From positions 40,624-104,623 of the forward strand of contig JAPLSH010000007.1 in the NCBI GenBank assembly GCA_026398735.1: a DNA stretch of 64,000 nt. The letters run 5' to 3'. The stretch's first letter is position 1. Each line of letters begins with the position of its first letter. Under the pieces are notes generated by a model. That model had not been told where the DNA came from. It worked only from the letters and a program-made list of their open reading frames with translations, and ran no database searches. This DNA is from Pseudomonadota bacterium. GTDB taxonomy: Bacteria > Pseudomonadota > Gammaproteobacteria > Steroidobacterales > Steroidobacteraceae. Positions 1 through 7,922 of this stretch are shown piece after piece. The translations under genes were made by a program, and so were the position numbers.

Positions 1-868
1 GAATAAGCAGCGACAAAATGCCGACCCACTTGGCGATCTGCGCAAAGATCTGTGTGCGCGTGGCGGTGTCGGTGGCAGCAGCAGCGACCACATCAGCCTG
101 CACGAAGTACAGCATGGTGCCGGCGAACGACAGCAGGAACACCCACAGGCCGATACCGCCCAGATAAGGCGATTTGAAGAGCAGCGTAAAGCCATCAAAC
201 ATGCCGCCGCCCACCGCCTTCTGACGTCCGGCACTGGCGGCTTTAAAATCTGCCTGCGCTGCTTGGGCAAGGCCCGCAGCACCTTCGAGACGATTGGCAC
301 ACACGACCGCCAGCACCAGCAACAGACCTGCGATGAGCAGCAGATTGGCCACGCCGATGCGCTGTACCAAGGCACCGGTGATCATCGGGCCCAGGATGGA
401 ACCGATGGAACCGCCTGCGCCGATGAAACCAAACAAGCGTTTGCTCTGCTCGGTCGAATACAGATCGGCCATGAATGACCAGAACACCGACACAGTGAAC
501 ACCGAGAACACGGTGATCCAAATGAAGAAGGCGCGCGCCACGATGACCGGCGCAATCTGCGCACTCATCAAGGCCCAGAAGACCACCATATTGGCGACCA
601 GGAACAGGTACACCACTGGAATGAACGTCCTGCGCGGCAGCCGTGCCACCAAGGCGGCTTGAAACGGTGCCGTAACCAACGTGGCGATGAACGTGGCCGC
701 AAACAACCAAGATAGGTTGCGCGTGCCGCCCTCAATGCCCATGGCATCGCGCAGCGGCAACAACATGTAATAGGTGGACAACAAGAAGAAGAAATATCCG
801 AACGACCAAAGCAGCGCTTTGATTTCACCGGACTCGGCTTTGACAGCTTTCTTGATGAGCGTTTCCAT
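1..868 (-). CDS. MFS-type transporter, ATP:ADP antiporter-like (3' truncated)
   Basis: Open frame of 289 codons starting at ATG 868 and running off the left edge without a stop. The translation is strongly hydrophobic with repeated membrane segments. It begins METLIKKAVKAESGEIKALL, followed by a segment containing LLSTYYMLLPLRDAMG, and later carries a cytoplasmic loop with EQSKRLFGFIGAGGSIGSI and GPMITGAL. This resembles the bacterial MFS proteins annotated as 'AAA family ATP:ADP antiporter' (nucleotide transporter-like) that are common in Xanthomonadaceae. Membership of the MFS-like superfamily is well supported; the substrate is not. The C-terminal half is outside the window. Transcription is leftward, divergent from the glycine-zipper gene at 972. 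Confidence 0.65.
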   Translation of the reverse strand, partial: METLIKKAVKAESGEIKALLWSFGYFFFLLSTYYMLLPLRDAMGIEGGTRNLSWLFAATFIATLVTAPFQAALVARLPRRTFIPVVYLFLVANMVVFWALMSAQIAPVIVARAFFIWITVFSVFTVSVFWSFMADLYSTEQSKRLFGFIGAGGSIGSILGPMITGALVQRIGVANLLLIAGLLLVLAVVCANRLEGAAGLAQAAQADFKAASAGRQKAVGGGMFDGFTLLFKSPYLGGIGLWVFLLSFAGTMLYFVQADVVAAAATDTATRTQIFAQIAKWVGILSLLI

Positions 869-971
869 GGCGGCAGCATAGCCCCAACTAAGCACAAGTC
901 ACCACCGCCGCTTCAAAGCGCTGCGCACAATCGGTATAAACTCAGCGCACATACTTACAGGAGCTGCCCTT

Positions 972-1499
972 ATGTCGCACACCACCGCACGAGCTGCCTT
1001 GGCTTTGGCTGCCATCACGCTGCTGCCGCTCACTGCTACAGCGCAGAACGCCGCCGACATTGCCAACATCGGCCGGCCGCCGTCGCAGATGCTCAACCTG
1101 TACATCTTCCCCAAGAATCCCAAGAGCGATGCCGAGCAACTCAAGGACGACACTGACTGCTTTAACTCAGCGCGCAACCAGTCCAGCTATGACGGCAAGG
1201 TGGCCAGCGCTGAAAGCACACCGGCGCCAGCACAACGTACCGGAGGCACTGTAGATGGCGCGGTCAAGGGTGCACTGGCTGGCACCATTATTGGGGCCAT
1301 TGCAGGCAATGCCGGCAAGGGCGCGGCCATCGGTGCGGGCGTGGGCGCAGTAGGCGGCAACTCTAACCAGCGCGAAGGCAATCGTGCGGCACGCGACAAC
1401 GCCATCGCACAGGAAGAAGCGCGCAAACAAGCCGCGCTGGCCGATCTTAAGCGCGCTTATTCAGCGTGCATGGATGCCAAGGGCTATTCGGTCAAGTAA
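972..1499 (+). CDS. glycine-zipper envelope protein (hypothetical)
   Basis: Protein of 175 residues with an N-terminal signal peptide (cleavage expected near TATA-QNA, residue 24-25), so probably periplasmic or outer-membrane associated. Residues about 90-125 form a glycine zipper (GAVKGALAGTIIGAIAGNAG and GAAIGAGVGAVGG), the pattern of YMGG/SLB-type Gly-zipper domains that pack or insert in membranes. Two cysteines flank the zipper (DCFNS near residue 63 and SACMDAKGY near the C-terminus) and could form a disulfide. The AGGAG sequence ending about 10 bases before the ATG supports this start. No enzymatic domain is visible. The function is unknown; a role in envelope integrity is a guess from the zipper. 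Confidence 0.75.
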   Translation: MSHTTARAALALAAITLLPLTATAQNAADIANIGRPPSQMLNLYIFPKNPKSDAEQLKDDTDCFNSARNQSSYDGKVASAESTPAPAQRTGGTVDGAVKGALAGTIIGAIAGNAGKGAAIGAGVGAVGGNSNQREGNRAARDNAIAQEEARKQAALADLKRAYSACMDAKGYSVK

Positions 1500-1523
1500 G
1501 GCTGTGGCAAGGCCGGCTGCACA

Positions 1524-2390
1524 TCAGCCGGTCAACACACCGTCGATGCAGGTGACGCAAGCGCCGCCCAGCGTCACGGTGTCGCCGCTGGCATCCACCA
1601 CCACGCGGCCATTGCGCGCCACACACTGACCCTGCGCTGCGACATAGCGCGCACCCACCTGCGTCAGCAAACCACGCTCGCGCAAAAACAACGCCACGCT
1701 GGCATTGCCGCTGCCGCAGACCGGGTCTTCGTTAACGCCGCTGGATGGCACGAACGAACGCACCTGCAACGCACACTCACCAGACTGCTGCGCAAACACG
1801 GTCACGCCAGTCACGCCGAGGCGCCGTTCCAGTTGCGCCAGCCGCAGCCAATCGGGTTGCAAGGCCAGCACTGTGGCAGCCGTAGGCAATTGCGCGATCA
1901 GCCATACCGCGCCGATATCCACCACCAACGGTGCCACGCCTGGCGACAGTGTTGCGCCCAGGATCAACTCCAGATCGCGCACGGCCTGCTGATCGACACC
2001 GCGCAAGCGGGCCGCAGGCACATCAAACGCCAGCTGCTGCTGTGCACCTGCACCACTGACATGCAGGGTGACCAGACCCACGCCGCACTGCTGCACCACT
2101 CTGCCCTGTGGAGCGCTGATGCGACCCGCCTCCAGCAGGGCGTGCGCTGTACCCAGCGTTGGATGCCCGGCAAACGGCAGTTCTCCCTGCGGTGTGAAGA
2201 TACGCAGCTGATAATCGGCGCCAGCTGCGGTGGGCGGCAGCACAAAGGTGGTCTCGGACAGGTTGGTCCAGTGCGCAATGCGCTGCATAGCGGCCGTATC
2301 CAGCCCCTGCGCATCCATCACCACCGCCACCGGATTGCCCTGAAACGGCTGGCTGGTAAAGACATCGACTACTTTGTAGGCGCGCGGCAT
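1524..2390 (-). CDS. PhzF-family epimerase/isomerase
   Basis: Protein of 288 residues matching the PhzF/YddE family (diaminopimelate-epimerase fold), cytoplasmic isomerases of mostly unknown substrate. The N-terminus shows DVFTSQPFQGNPVAVV and the expected catalytic glutamate in LSETTF (about residue 46). FAGHPTLGTAH, and DPVCGSGNASVA in the C-terminal half, are the other family signatures. I chose the ATG at 2390 (MPRAYKVV) because the family starts a few residues before this strand; a longer frame back to 2456 would run through the direct repeat at 2413. No phenazine genes are nearby, so a phenazine role is not supported. Transcribed divergently from the toxin-antitoxin pair. Confidence 0.88.
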   Translation of the reverse strand: MPRAYKVVDVFTSQPFQGNPVAVVMDAQGLDTAAMQRIAHWTNLSETTFVLPPTAAGADYQLRIFTPQGELPFAGHPTLGTAHALLEAGRISAPQGRVVQQCGVGLVTLHVSGAGAQQQLAFDVPAARLRGVDQQAVRDLELILGATLSPGVAPLVVDIGAVWLIAQLPTAATVLALQPDWLRLAQLERRLGVTGVTVFAQQSGECALQVRSFVPSSGVNEDPVCGSGNASVALFLRERGLLTQVGARYVAAQGQCVARNGRVVVDASGDTVTLGGACVTCIDGVLTG

Positions 2391-2412
2391 ATGGCGGTTC
2401 CCGATTGACGTG

Positions 2413-2434
2413 GTTGTTGCGATCATAGGCCATG
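2413..2434. repeat. 22-bp direct repeat, left copy
   Basis: The 22 bases here and those at 3242-3263 differ at one position only (agGcc versus agAcc). The two copies are 829 bases apart and bracket the toxin-antitoxin pair. The 15 bases to the left of each copy still match at about 10 positions, so the duplicated block may be about 37 bases with a diverged left part. This copy lies just upstream of the phzF-like gene and ends in an ATG that is not used by any recognised gene. Confidence 0.85.
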
Positions 2435-2496
2435 CCTGCTGCGGTGAAGTCCGCACTGCGCCGCGCCATGAAGCGTTTGACTTGCACCACCGGAAT

Positions 2497-2512
2497 GTAT
2501 AAAATTTTATAC
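2497..2512. promoter_or_regulatory. perfect 16-bp AT-rich palindrome, probable TA operator/promoter
   Basis: GTATAAAATTTTATAC is a perfect inverted repeat lying 17 bases before the toxin ATG, and it contains TATAAA, which could serve as a -10 element. In type II toxin-antitoxin operons the HTH antitoxin usually binds such a palindrome over its own promoter. The operator role is inferred from position; the palindrome itself is seen directly. Confidence 0.6.
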
Positions 2513-2529
2513 AAACTGGGGCTCGCGCG

Positions 2530-2874
2530 ATGCGTGACGAAAAAGAAATCCGCTGGGTAGGCTCCAGCTATGACGATCTGTTGGCCTTTCCGGCAGAACC
2601 ACGGCGTACGGCCGGGTTCCAGCTAGGCAAAGTTCAAGCCGGCTTGGATCCCGACGATTTCAAACCATTCGACGAGCTCGGGGCGGGCACCAGAGAAATC
2701 CGCATTCGGGAAGCTAACGGCATCTATCGGATCATGTACATCGCCAAGTTTGAGGAAGCGTTGTACGTGCTGCACTGCTTCCAAAAGAAGACGCAGACAA
2801 CCAGCAAGCAGGACAAGGCCGTTACCGAAGCGCGCTACCGCGCAGTGGTCAACGCGAGAAAGGCAAATAAATGA
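2530..2874 (+). CDS. higB: HigB/RelE-superfamily toxin (Gp49-like, DUF891)
   Basis: Protein of 114 residues resembling phage-derived Gp49-like/HigB toxins, ribosome-dependent mRNA endonucleases of the RelE/ParE superfamily. The family pattern is visible: an early basic/aromatic strand (EIRWVGSSYDDLLAFP), then FDELGAGTREIRI, GIYRIMYIAKF and YVLHCFQKKTQTT, followed by a Lys/Arg-rich end. Length fits the family. The stop overlaps the antitoxin start by four bases (ATGA), so the two are translationally coupled, with toxin first as in hig loci. A perfect palindrome lies just upstream. Only family-level recognition is possible; target preference cannot be read from sequence. Confidence 0.85.
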   Translation: MRDEKEIRWVGSSYDDLLAFPAEPRRTAGFQLGKVQAGLDPDDFKPFDELGAGTREIRIREANGIYRIMYIAKFEEALYVLHCFQKKTQTTSKQDKAVTEARYRAVVNARKANK

Positions 2875-3203
2875 CTATCGACACCGAAATCCGCCATGTA
2901 ACCAAACCGGGAGCCAATCTCTTTTTGGAGTTGGGCTTCACGTCAGCAGAAGCCAAACGCTTGCAGGCAGCCTCTCGCAAGCAGATCAACGATACGCGGT
3001 TGCTGAAGCAGCAACTGATGGAAGAGCTAGCGGCTTGGATTAATGAGCATCACCTAAAACAAGCCGAGGCCGCAGCGGTACTGATGGTGTCTCGGCCGCG
3101 TGTCTCTGACGTAGTGAACAAAAAGACCTCGAAGTTCACCATCGACACGCTAGTGGAAATGCTCAGTCGAGTTGGTAAGCCGGTAAAGCTGGCCATCGGT
3201 TGA
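2871..3203 (+). CDS. higA: XRE-family HigA-type antitoxin
   Basis: Protein of 110 residues with a helix-turn-helix in its second half (LKQAEAAAVLMVSRPRVSDV, about residues 62-81) followed by KFTIDTLVEMLSRVGKPV. This is the usual layout of XRE-type antitoxins that partner Gp49/HigB toxins. The N-terminal part (GANLFLELGFTSAEAKRL) is expected to contribute to toxin binding. It overlaps the toxin stop by ATGA. The expected role is to neutralise the toxin and repress the operon, most likely through the palindrome at 2497-2512 (inference). It ends 57 bases before mutS, and the second copy of the direct repeat lies in that gap. Confidence 0.85.
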   Translation: MTIDTEIRHVTKPGANLFLELGFTSAEAKRLQAASRKQINDTRLLKQQLMEELAAWINEHHLKQAEAAAVLMVSRPRVSDVVNKKTSKFTIDTLVEMLSRVGKPVKLAIG

Positions 3204-3241
3204 CGGCCAAACAGAACAGAACACTGTTCCGCATTGGCCTA

Positions 3242-3263
3242 GTTGTTGCGATCATAAGCCATG
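3242..3263. repeat. 22-bp direct repeat, right copy (contains mutS start)
   Basis: Second copy of the repeat at 2413-2434, with 21 of 22 bases identical. It ends in the ATG used by mutS, so the duplicated block is the mutS leader. This arrangement is what a target-site duplication or recombination at the mutS 5' end would leave after arrival of the toxin-antitoxin pair. Confidence 0.85.
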
Positions 3264-5903
3264 ACCACAGACCCCACGCCCGCAGCCGACGCCACCCTGG
3301 CAGCCCAGACGCCGATGATGCAGCAATACCTGCGCATCAAGGCACAGCACCCCGACGTGCTGCTGTTCTATCGCATGGGCGATTTCTACGAGATGTTCCA
3401 TGACGACGCGCGCCGTGCGGCGGCGCTGCTGGACATCTCGCTGACCAGTCGCGGTCAGTCAGCCGGCGTTCCCATTGCGATGGCCGGTGTGCCGGTGGTC
3501 AGCGCCGAGAACTATCTGGCACGACTGGTGCGCAAGGGCGAGTCGGTGGCGATCTGCGAGCAGATCGGCGATCCGGCCAAATCTAAGGGTCCGGTTGACC
3601 GGCGTGTGGTGCGCATCATCACACCGGGCACGCTGGTTGAGGATGCACTGCTGGATCGCAGCCGCGAGAGTCTGCTGGCTGCGCTGGTCAGCGAGCTGGT
3701 CACCGTGCCGGGCGGACGCGGCACCACGCGTCGCCGTCATGGCTTGGCCTGGCTGGATCTGGCCAGTGGCCGCTTCACCATCACAGAACTGGAAGACAAC
3801 ACCCAGCTGGCCGCCGAGCTGGAGCGACTGCGACCGGCCGAACTGCTGTTGCCCGAAGATCAGCGCGCCGATCATGGTGGCTTGGCCACACGCCTGCGTC
3901 CACCGTGGCACTTTGAGGCCGACAGCGCACTGCGTGCTCTGACCACACAGTTCGGTACTCGTGATCTGGCGGGCTTTGGCGCTGCGGACCTGACGCTGGC
4001 GGTACGTGCCGCAGGCGCACTGCTGCACTACGCACGCGACACACAACTGGCTGCGCTGCCGCACCTGCGGGCACTGTTGGTGCAGCGTCGTGATGAAGGC
4101 CTGTCGCTAGATGCTGCTACGCGTCGCAATCTGGAACTTGATCGCAGTCTGTCGGGTAACGAAGCGGCCACACTGTTTGCACTGCTCGATACCACTACCA
4201 CCGCCATGGGTTCACGCGAGCTACGTCGCTGGCTGGGCAGACCACTGACCGACCGCACAGTGCTGCGCGGTCGCCATGCCGCAGTGGGACTGCTGGGCGA
4301 ATCGCGGGCCTTTGCACCGTTAGCGCAGACACTGTCGCCGATTGGCGATTTGGAACGCATTCTGGCGCGCGTTGCACTGCGCTCGGCGCGGCCACGTGAC
4401 TTGGCACAACTGCGTAACTCGCTGGCGGCACTGCCGGCACTGCGTGCGCAGCTGGCACAGCTCGACAGCCCACTACTGACGCAGCTGTTGACGCAGATCG
4501 GTACCCATGCCGACGCGCAGCAACTGCTGGTGTCGGCCATCGCTGCTGAGCCTTCAGCGATGCTGCGTGATGGTGATGTGATCGCTGACGGTTATGACGC
4601 CGAGCTCGATCACCTGCGTCAGCTGTCCACCAACACCGACAGCTTTCTGCTAGAGCTGGAACAACGCGAGCGCGAACGCAGCGGCATCGCCGCACTGAAG
4701 CTGGGCTTCAATCGCGTGCAAGGCTTCTTCATCGAGATCCCGCGCGCCCATGCCGAAAACGTGCCGGCCGATTACCTGCGCCGTCAGACCGTTAAATCTG
4801 CCGAACGCTTCATCACACCAGAGCTCAAACGTTTTGAAGACCAAGTGCTGGGCGCACGCGATGGCGCGCTGGCGCGCGAGAAACAGCTGTACGAAGAGAT
4901 CCTCACGCAGTTGATCGATCGCCTGGGTCCGATGCAGGACACTGCCGCTGCACTGGCCAGCCTGGATGCGCTGACGTGTTTAGCTGAACGCGCTGACACG
5001 CTGCGCTGGATAGCGCCGCAGCTGGTCGATGCTCCCGGCATGCTCATCGAAGCTGGCCGCCATCCAGTGGTCGAGCGGTTCATCGATGGCAGCTTCATTC
5101 CCAACGATGTGGCCTTTGCTGACCAGCGCCGCATGCTGGTGGTGACCGGCCCCAACATGGGCGGCAAGAGCACTTACATGCGCCAAGTGGCACTGATCGC
5201 AGTATTAGCGCACATCGGCAGCTTTGTGCCGGCGCAGCGTGCGCAGCTGGGGCCCATCGATCGCATCTTCACGCGCATCGGCGCCGGCGATGATCTGGCA
5301 GGGGGGCGCTCCACGTTCATGGTGGAGATGACTGAGACCGCCAACATCCTGCACAACGCCACCGATCGCAGTCTGGTGTTGATGGATGAGATCGGTCGCG
5401 GCACCAGCACTTTTGATGGCTTGTCGTTGGCGTGGGCCGTGGCACGGCAACTGGCATTGAAGGCGCGCGCGTTCACGCTGTTTGCCACGCATTACTTTGA
5501 ACTCACGACGCTGGCCAGCGAAGTGCCCGGCGTGGTCAACGTGCATCTGGATGCCACCGAGCACGGCGAGTCGCTGGTGTTTCTGCATGCGGTGCGCGAA
5601 GGCCCTGCCAATCGCAGCTATGGCTTGGCTGTGGCGCAGCTTGCAGGTGTGCCACGCGAGGTGATCAGCGCGGCACGACGTTATTTAGAAGCATTGGAAG
5701 CGCAGCGCGATGCACTCAGCGCAGCGGCCAAACCGCAGGCGAGTCTGCCGTTTGATGCACCGCCACCGGTACCGGAACCCTCACTGCCCTCGCCGCGCTC
5801 TACGCTCGAAACACATCTGGCAGCGCTTGATCTGGACTCGCTCAGCCCGCGCGAAGCGCAGACGCTGCTCTATGAACTGCAGCAGGCTGCGCGCGGCGAG
5901 TAA
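3261..5903 (+). CDS. mutS: DNA mismatch repair protein MutS
   Basis: Protein of 880 residues, slightly longer than E. coli MutS (853). It recognises mismatches and small loops and recruits MutL. Domain I carries the mismatch-inserting Phe-x-Glu motif in GDFYEMF (F42-Y43-E44). The ATPase domain has Walker [14 protein letters not shown] (about residue 630) and Walker [17 protein letters not shown], then the FATHYFEL switch. The C-terminus ends with the short tetramerisation-type helix region ([18 protein letters not shown]), preceded by a Pro-rich linker. The start lies in the right copy of the direct repeat, so its leader may have been altered by the toxin-antitoxin insertion. It is tail-to-tail with the next gene, with six bases between stops. 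Confidence 0.98.
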   Translation: MTTDPTPAADATLAAQTPMMQQYLRIKAQHPDVLLFYRMGDFYEMFHDDARRAAALLDISLTSRGQSAGVPIAMAGVPVVSAENYLARLVRKGESVAICEQIGDPAKSKGPVDRRVVRIITPGTLVEDALLDRSRESLLAALVSELVTVPGGRGTTRRRHGLAWLDLASGRFTITELEDNTQLAAELERLRPAELLLPEDQRADHGGLATRLRPPWHFEADSALRALTTQFGTRDLAGFGAADLTLAVRAAGALLHYARDTQLAALPHLRALLVQRRDEGLSLDAATRRNLELDRSLSGNEAATLFALLDTTTTAMGSRELRRWLGRPLTDRTVLRGRHAAVGLLGESRAFAPLAQTLSPIGDLERILARVALRSARPRDLAQLRNSLAALPALRAQLAQLDSPLLTQLLTQIGTHADAQQLLVSAIAAEPSAMLRDGDVIADGYDAELDHLRQLSTNTDSFLLELEQRERERSGIAALKLGFNRVQGFFIEIPRAHAENVPADYLRRQTVKSAERFITPELKRFEDQVLGARDGALAREKQLYEEILTQLIDRLGPMQDTAAALASLDALTCLAERADTLRWIAPQLVDAPGMLIEAGRHPVVERFIDGSFIPNDVAFADQRRMLVVTGPNMGGKSTYMRQVALIAVLAHIGSFVPAQRAQLGPIDRIFTRIGAGDDLAGGRSTFMVEMTETANILHNATDRSLVLMDEIGRGTSTFDGLSLAWAVARQLALKARAFTLFATHYFELTTLASEVPGVVNVHLDATEHGESLVFLHAVREGPANRSYGLAVAQLAGVPREVISAARRYLEALEAQRDALSAAAKPQASLPFDAPPPVPEPSLPSPRSTLETHLAALDLDSLSPREAQTLLYELQQAARGE

Positions 5904-5909
5904 GCGGTA

Positions 5910-7730
5910 TCAGTGCAACTGCTCGCGGATCCACGTGGCCACTTCGGTCACGGCCTGATCGTTGAGCAGATCCGGATACAGCTTGGGCATCGGTGCCTTG
6001 GGATCTTTGATAGCGGCGATGGTCTGCGCCAGCGTCTGACGGCCCTTCAGCGTCGCTAGATTGCGATCCGCCACCATCGCACCATCAGTGCCGTGGCAGG
6101 CCACACAGACTTGGCTATAGAGACGCTGCGCACCACCACTGCTGGATGCCGATGAAACCACTGCCTGCGGCTTTTGCGGGTTCAGCGCCATGATCACCAC
6201 ACTGGGCATGCCCAGCGCACCAAACGCATTGCGTGAGATGTTGCCATCGGCAAACGCCAGGTACTGCGTACCACCGGCCTCGTAAGTGACCACACCGCCG
6301 GCCAACGCACCGCCGGTCTGATGCTTGCGCAGCAGCGCGCCGCTCTTGCTGTCGAAGATGAGCAAGTTACCGGCCAAGTCACCGGCAAACGTCACGCCGC
6401 CGGCCGTGGGCGTGATGCCGGCAACCACGGGCTTCTCGGCGTGGTACTTCCAGCGCACCGCGCCGGTCAGCGCATCGACGGCGGTGATCCAGCCCGTGTC
6501 TTCGCCCACAGGTTCAATGCTGCCACCGAAGTCCAACGCGCCTGCCTTGTACTTGGCCTTGCCCAGCTTGACGTTAAAGCACACGTCCACTGCACCGGTG
6601 ATCAACTGGTTGTTCTGGCGATCCAACGCAGGCCCGTTCCACTCCACACCACCGGCATAGCCGGGGCACATCTTGGCGCCCGCCACCGGCGGGTCTTTGG
6701 GCGGCGTAATGACCGTGGTGACCGGCGTGCGGAACACACTCTTGCGCGTGTCGCGATCGACCGCTGTCACGTAACCGTCCTTGCCGCCGAACACCAGCAG
6801 GTCCTGCGTGCCCTCACCGCGATACATAACCGGCGGAGCCACCATATCGAGATCCATCCAGTCACCGGGCGACACCTGGTACCACCAGCGCAGCGCACCG
6901 GTGCGCGCATCCAGCGACACGATCGAGTTGGTGAACAGGTTCGCGCCGGGTCTATAAGCCTTATCGATATCCGGCCAAGGGTTACCCACCGGCACAAACA
7001 GCTCGCCCGTGGTCACATCCAAACTCATGGCACCCCATACGCCGCCACCGCCGGTCTTGGCCGTGCCGGCGCGCTGCCACGTCTCCGCGCCGGTCTCTTT
7101 GCCCATGGGAATGGTATGAAAGCGCCACAGCTCGCGACCGGTCTGCGCGTCGAGCGCAACCACGCGACCGCGCACGCCCGATTCACTGCCGGCCACGCCC
7201 ATGTAGACCGTGCCGCCCCAGGCCAGCGGCGCTGCCGCCGTGGACTCGGCCAGCCGCGGTGCTGCCACCTCGGTCTTCCAAAGCAGCTTGCCGGTGGCCG
7301 CATCCAGTGCGATCACCCGGCCATCACCGGTGCCACGGAACACCCGGCCATCGAGCACCGCCACACCGCGTGTCGATGACGACACGCGCTCTTCATCAGC
7401 GCGGTAGGTGTATTTCCAGCGCAGCGCGCAGGTGGTGGCATCGACGGCCACAGTCTCACGGCCGGTGGCGGTGTAAATCACACCATCGACCACGATCAGT
7501 CCCGAGTGCAGCGACGTCGGGCCGTCGATCTGAATGCGGCACACCTCGCCCAGCTGCGCCACGTTGGTGGTGTTGATCTGCTTGAGCGGCGAGTAACGCT
7601 GACCGTCGAGACGGTTGTTGTACGTCAGCCACTGCGAACCCGTGGTGGCGTCCTGCGCCAGCACAGGCTGACAAAACAGACCGCATCCCAACAGCACGGC
7701 AACGCCGCGCACAGTTCCGTTGAAGCCCAT
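5910..7730 (-). CDS. PQQ-binding beta-propeller dehydrogenase with C-terminal cytochrome c
   Basis: Protein of 606 residues with a Sec signal peptide (cleavage expected after PVLA-QD), so periplasmic. The body is a quinoprotein beta-propeller with repeated tryptophan-docking strands (VIALDAATGKLLWKTEV, VVALDAQTGRELWRF, VSLDARTGALRWWYQ). GDWMDLDMVAPP occupies the position of the catalytic aspartate region in PQQ alcohol dehydrogenases. A haem-c site CVACH lies at residues 542-546 with a possible Met ligand in APMPKLYP. I do not see the adjacent Cys-Cys pair of classical methanol/ethanol dehydrogenases. The substrate is unknown. A GGGGTG sequence precedes ATG 7730. No PQQ synthesis genes occur in the window. 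Confidence 0.85.
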   Translation of the reverse strand: MGFNGTVRGVAVLLGCGLFCQPVLAQDATTGSQWLTYNNRLDGQRYSPLKQINTTNVAQLGEVCRIQIDGPTSLHSGLIVVDGVIYTATGRETVAVDATTCALRWKYTYRADEERVSSSTRGVAVLDGRVFRGTGDGRVIALDAATGKLLWKTEVAAPRLAESTAAAPLAWGGTVYMGVAGSESGVRGRVVALDAQTGRELWRFHTIPMGKETGAETWQRAGTAKTGGGGVWGAMSLDVTTGELFVPVGNPWPDIDKAYRPGANLFTNSIVSLDARTGALRWWYQVSPGDWMDLDMVAPPVMYRGEGTQDLLVFGGKDGYVTAVDRDTRKSVFRTPVTTVITPPKDPPVAGAKMCPGYAGGVEWNGPALDRQNNQLITGAVDVCFNVKLGKAKYKAGALDFGGSIEPVGEDTGWITAVDALTGAVRWKYHAEKPVVAGITPTAGGVTFAGDLAGNLLIFDSKSGALLRKHQTGGALAGGVVTYEAGGTQYLAFADGNISRNAFGALGMPSVVIMALNPQKPQAVVSSASSSGGAQRLYSQVCVACHGTDGAMVADRNLATLKGRQTLAQTIAAIKDPKAPMPKLYPDLLNDQAVTEVATWIREQLH

Positions 7731-7922
7731 TACACACCCCTGTGCGATGCCTGTATGGCTCGCTTGTTATGTATGGAGTGTCGGCTTGGAAGGTCGGGCA
7801 ACGCAAGCAGAGAGGGCTCTTACCGCCGCGCGGATGATGTTGAAACAAGTTTGCAAGAAAAACACAACATCACTGCAACCCGATTTTTCTAACCTGAAAA
7901 CCCCTCCCCATCGAGATTCCTG

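Noticed and set aside
568..897. 109-codon minus-strand frame with its own ATG at 897
   Set aside because: Its product is Ser/Trp/Arg/Cys-rich without any motif; the overlapping frame starting at 868 gives a clear membrane transporter.
7731..7922. Pho box upstream of the receptor-phytase-PhoX operon
   Set aside because: No pair of CTGTCAT-like repeats at 11-base spacing could be seen; only AT-rich patches without a clear match.
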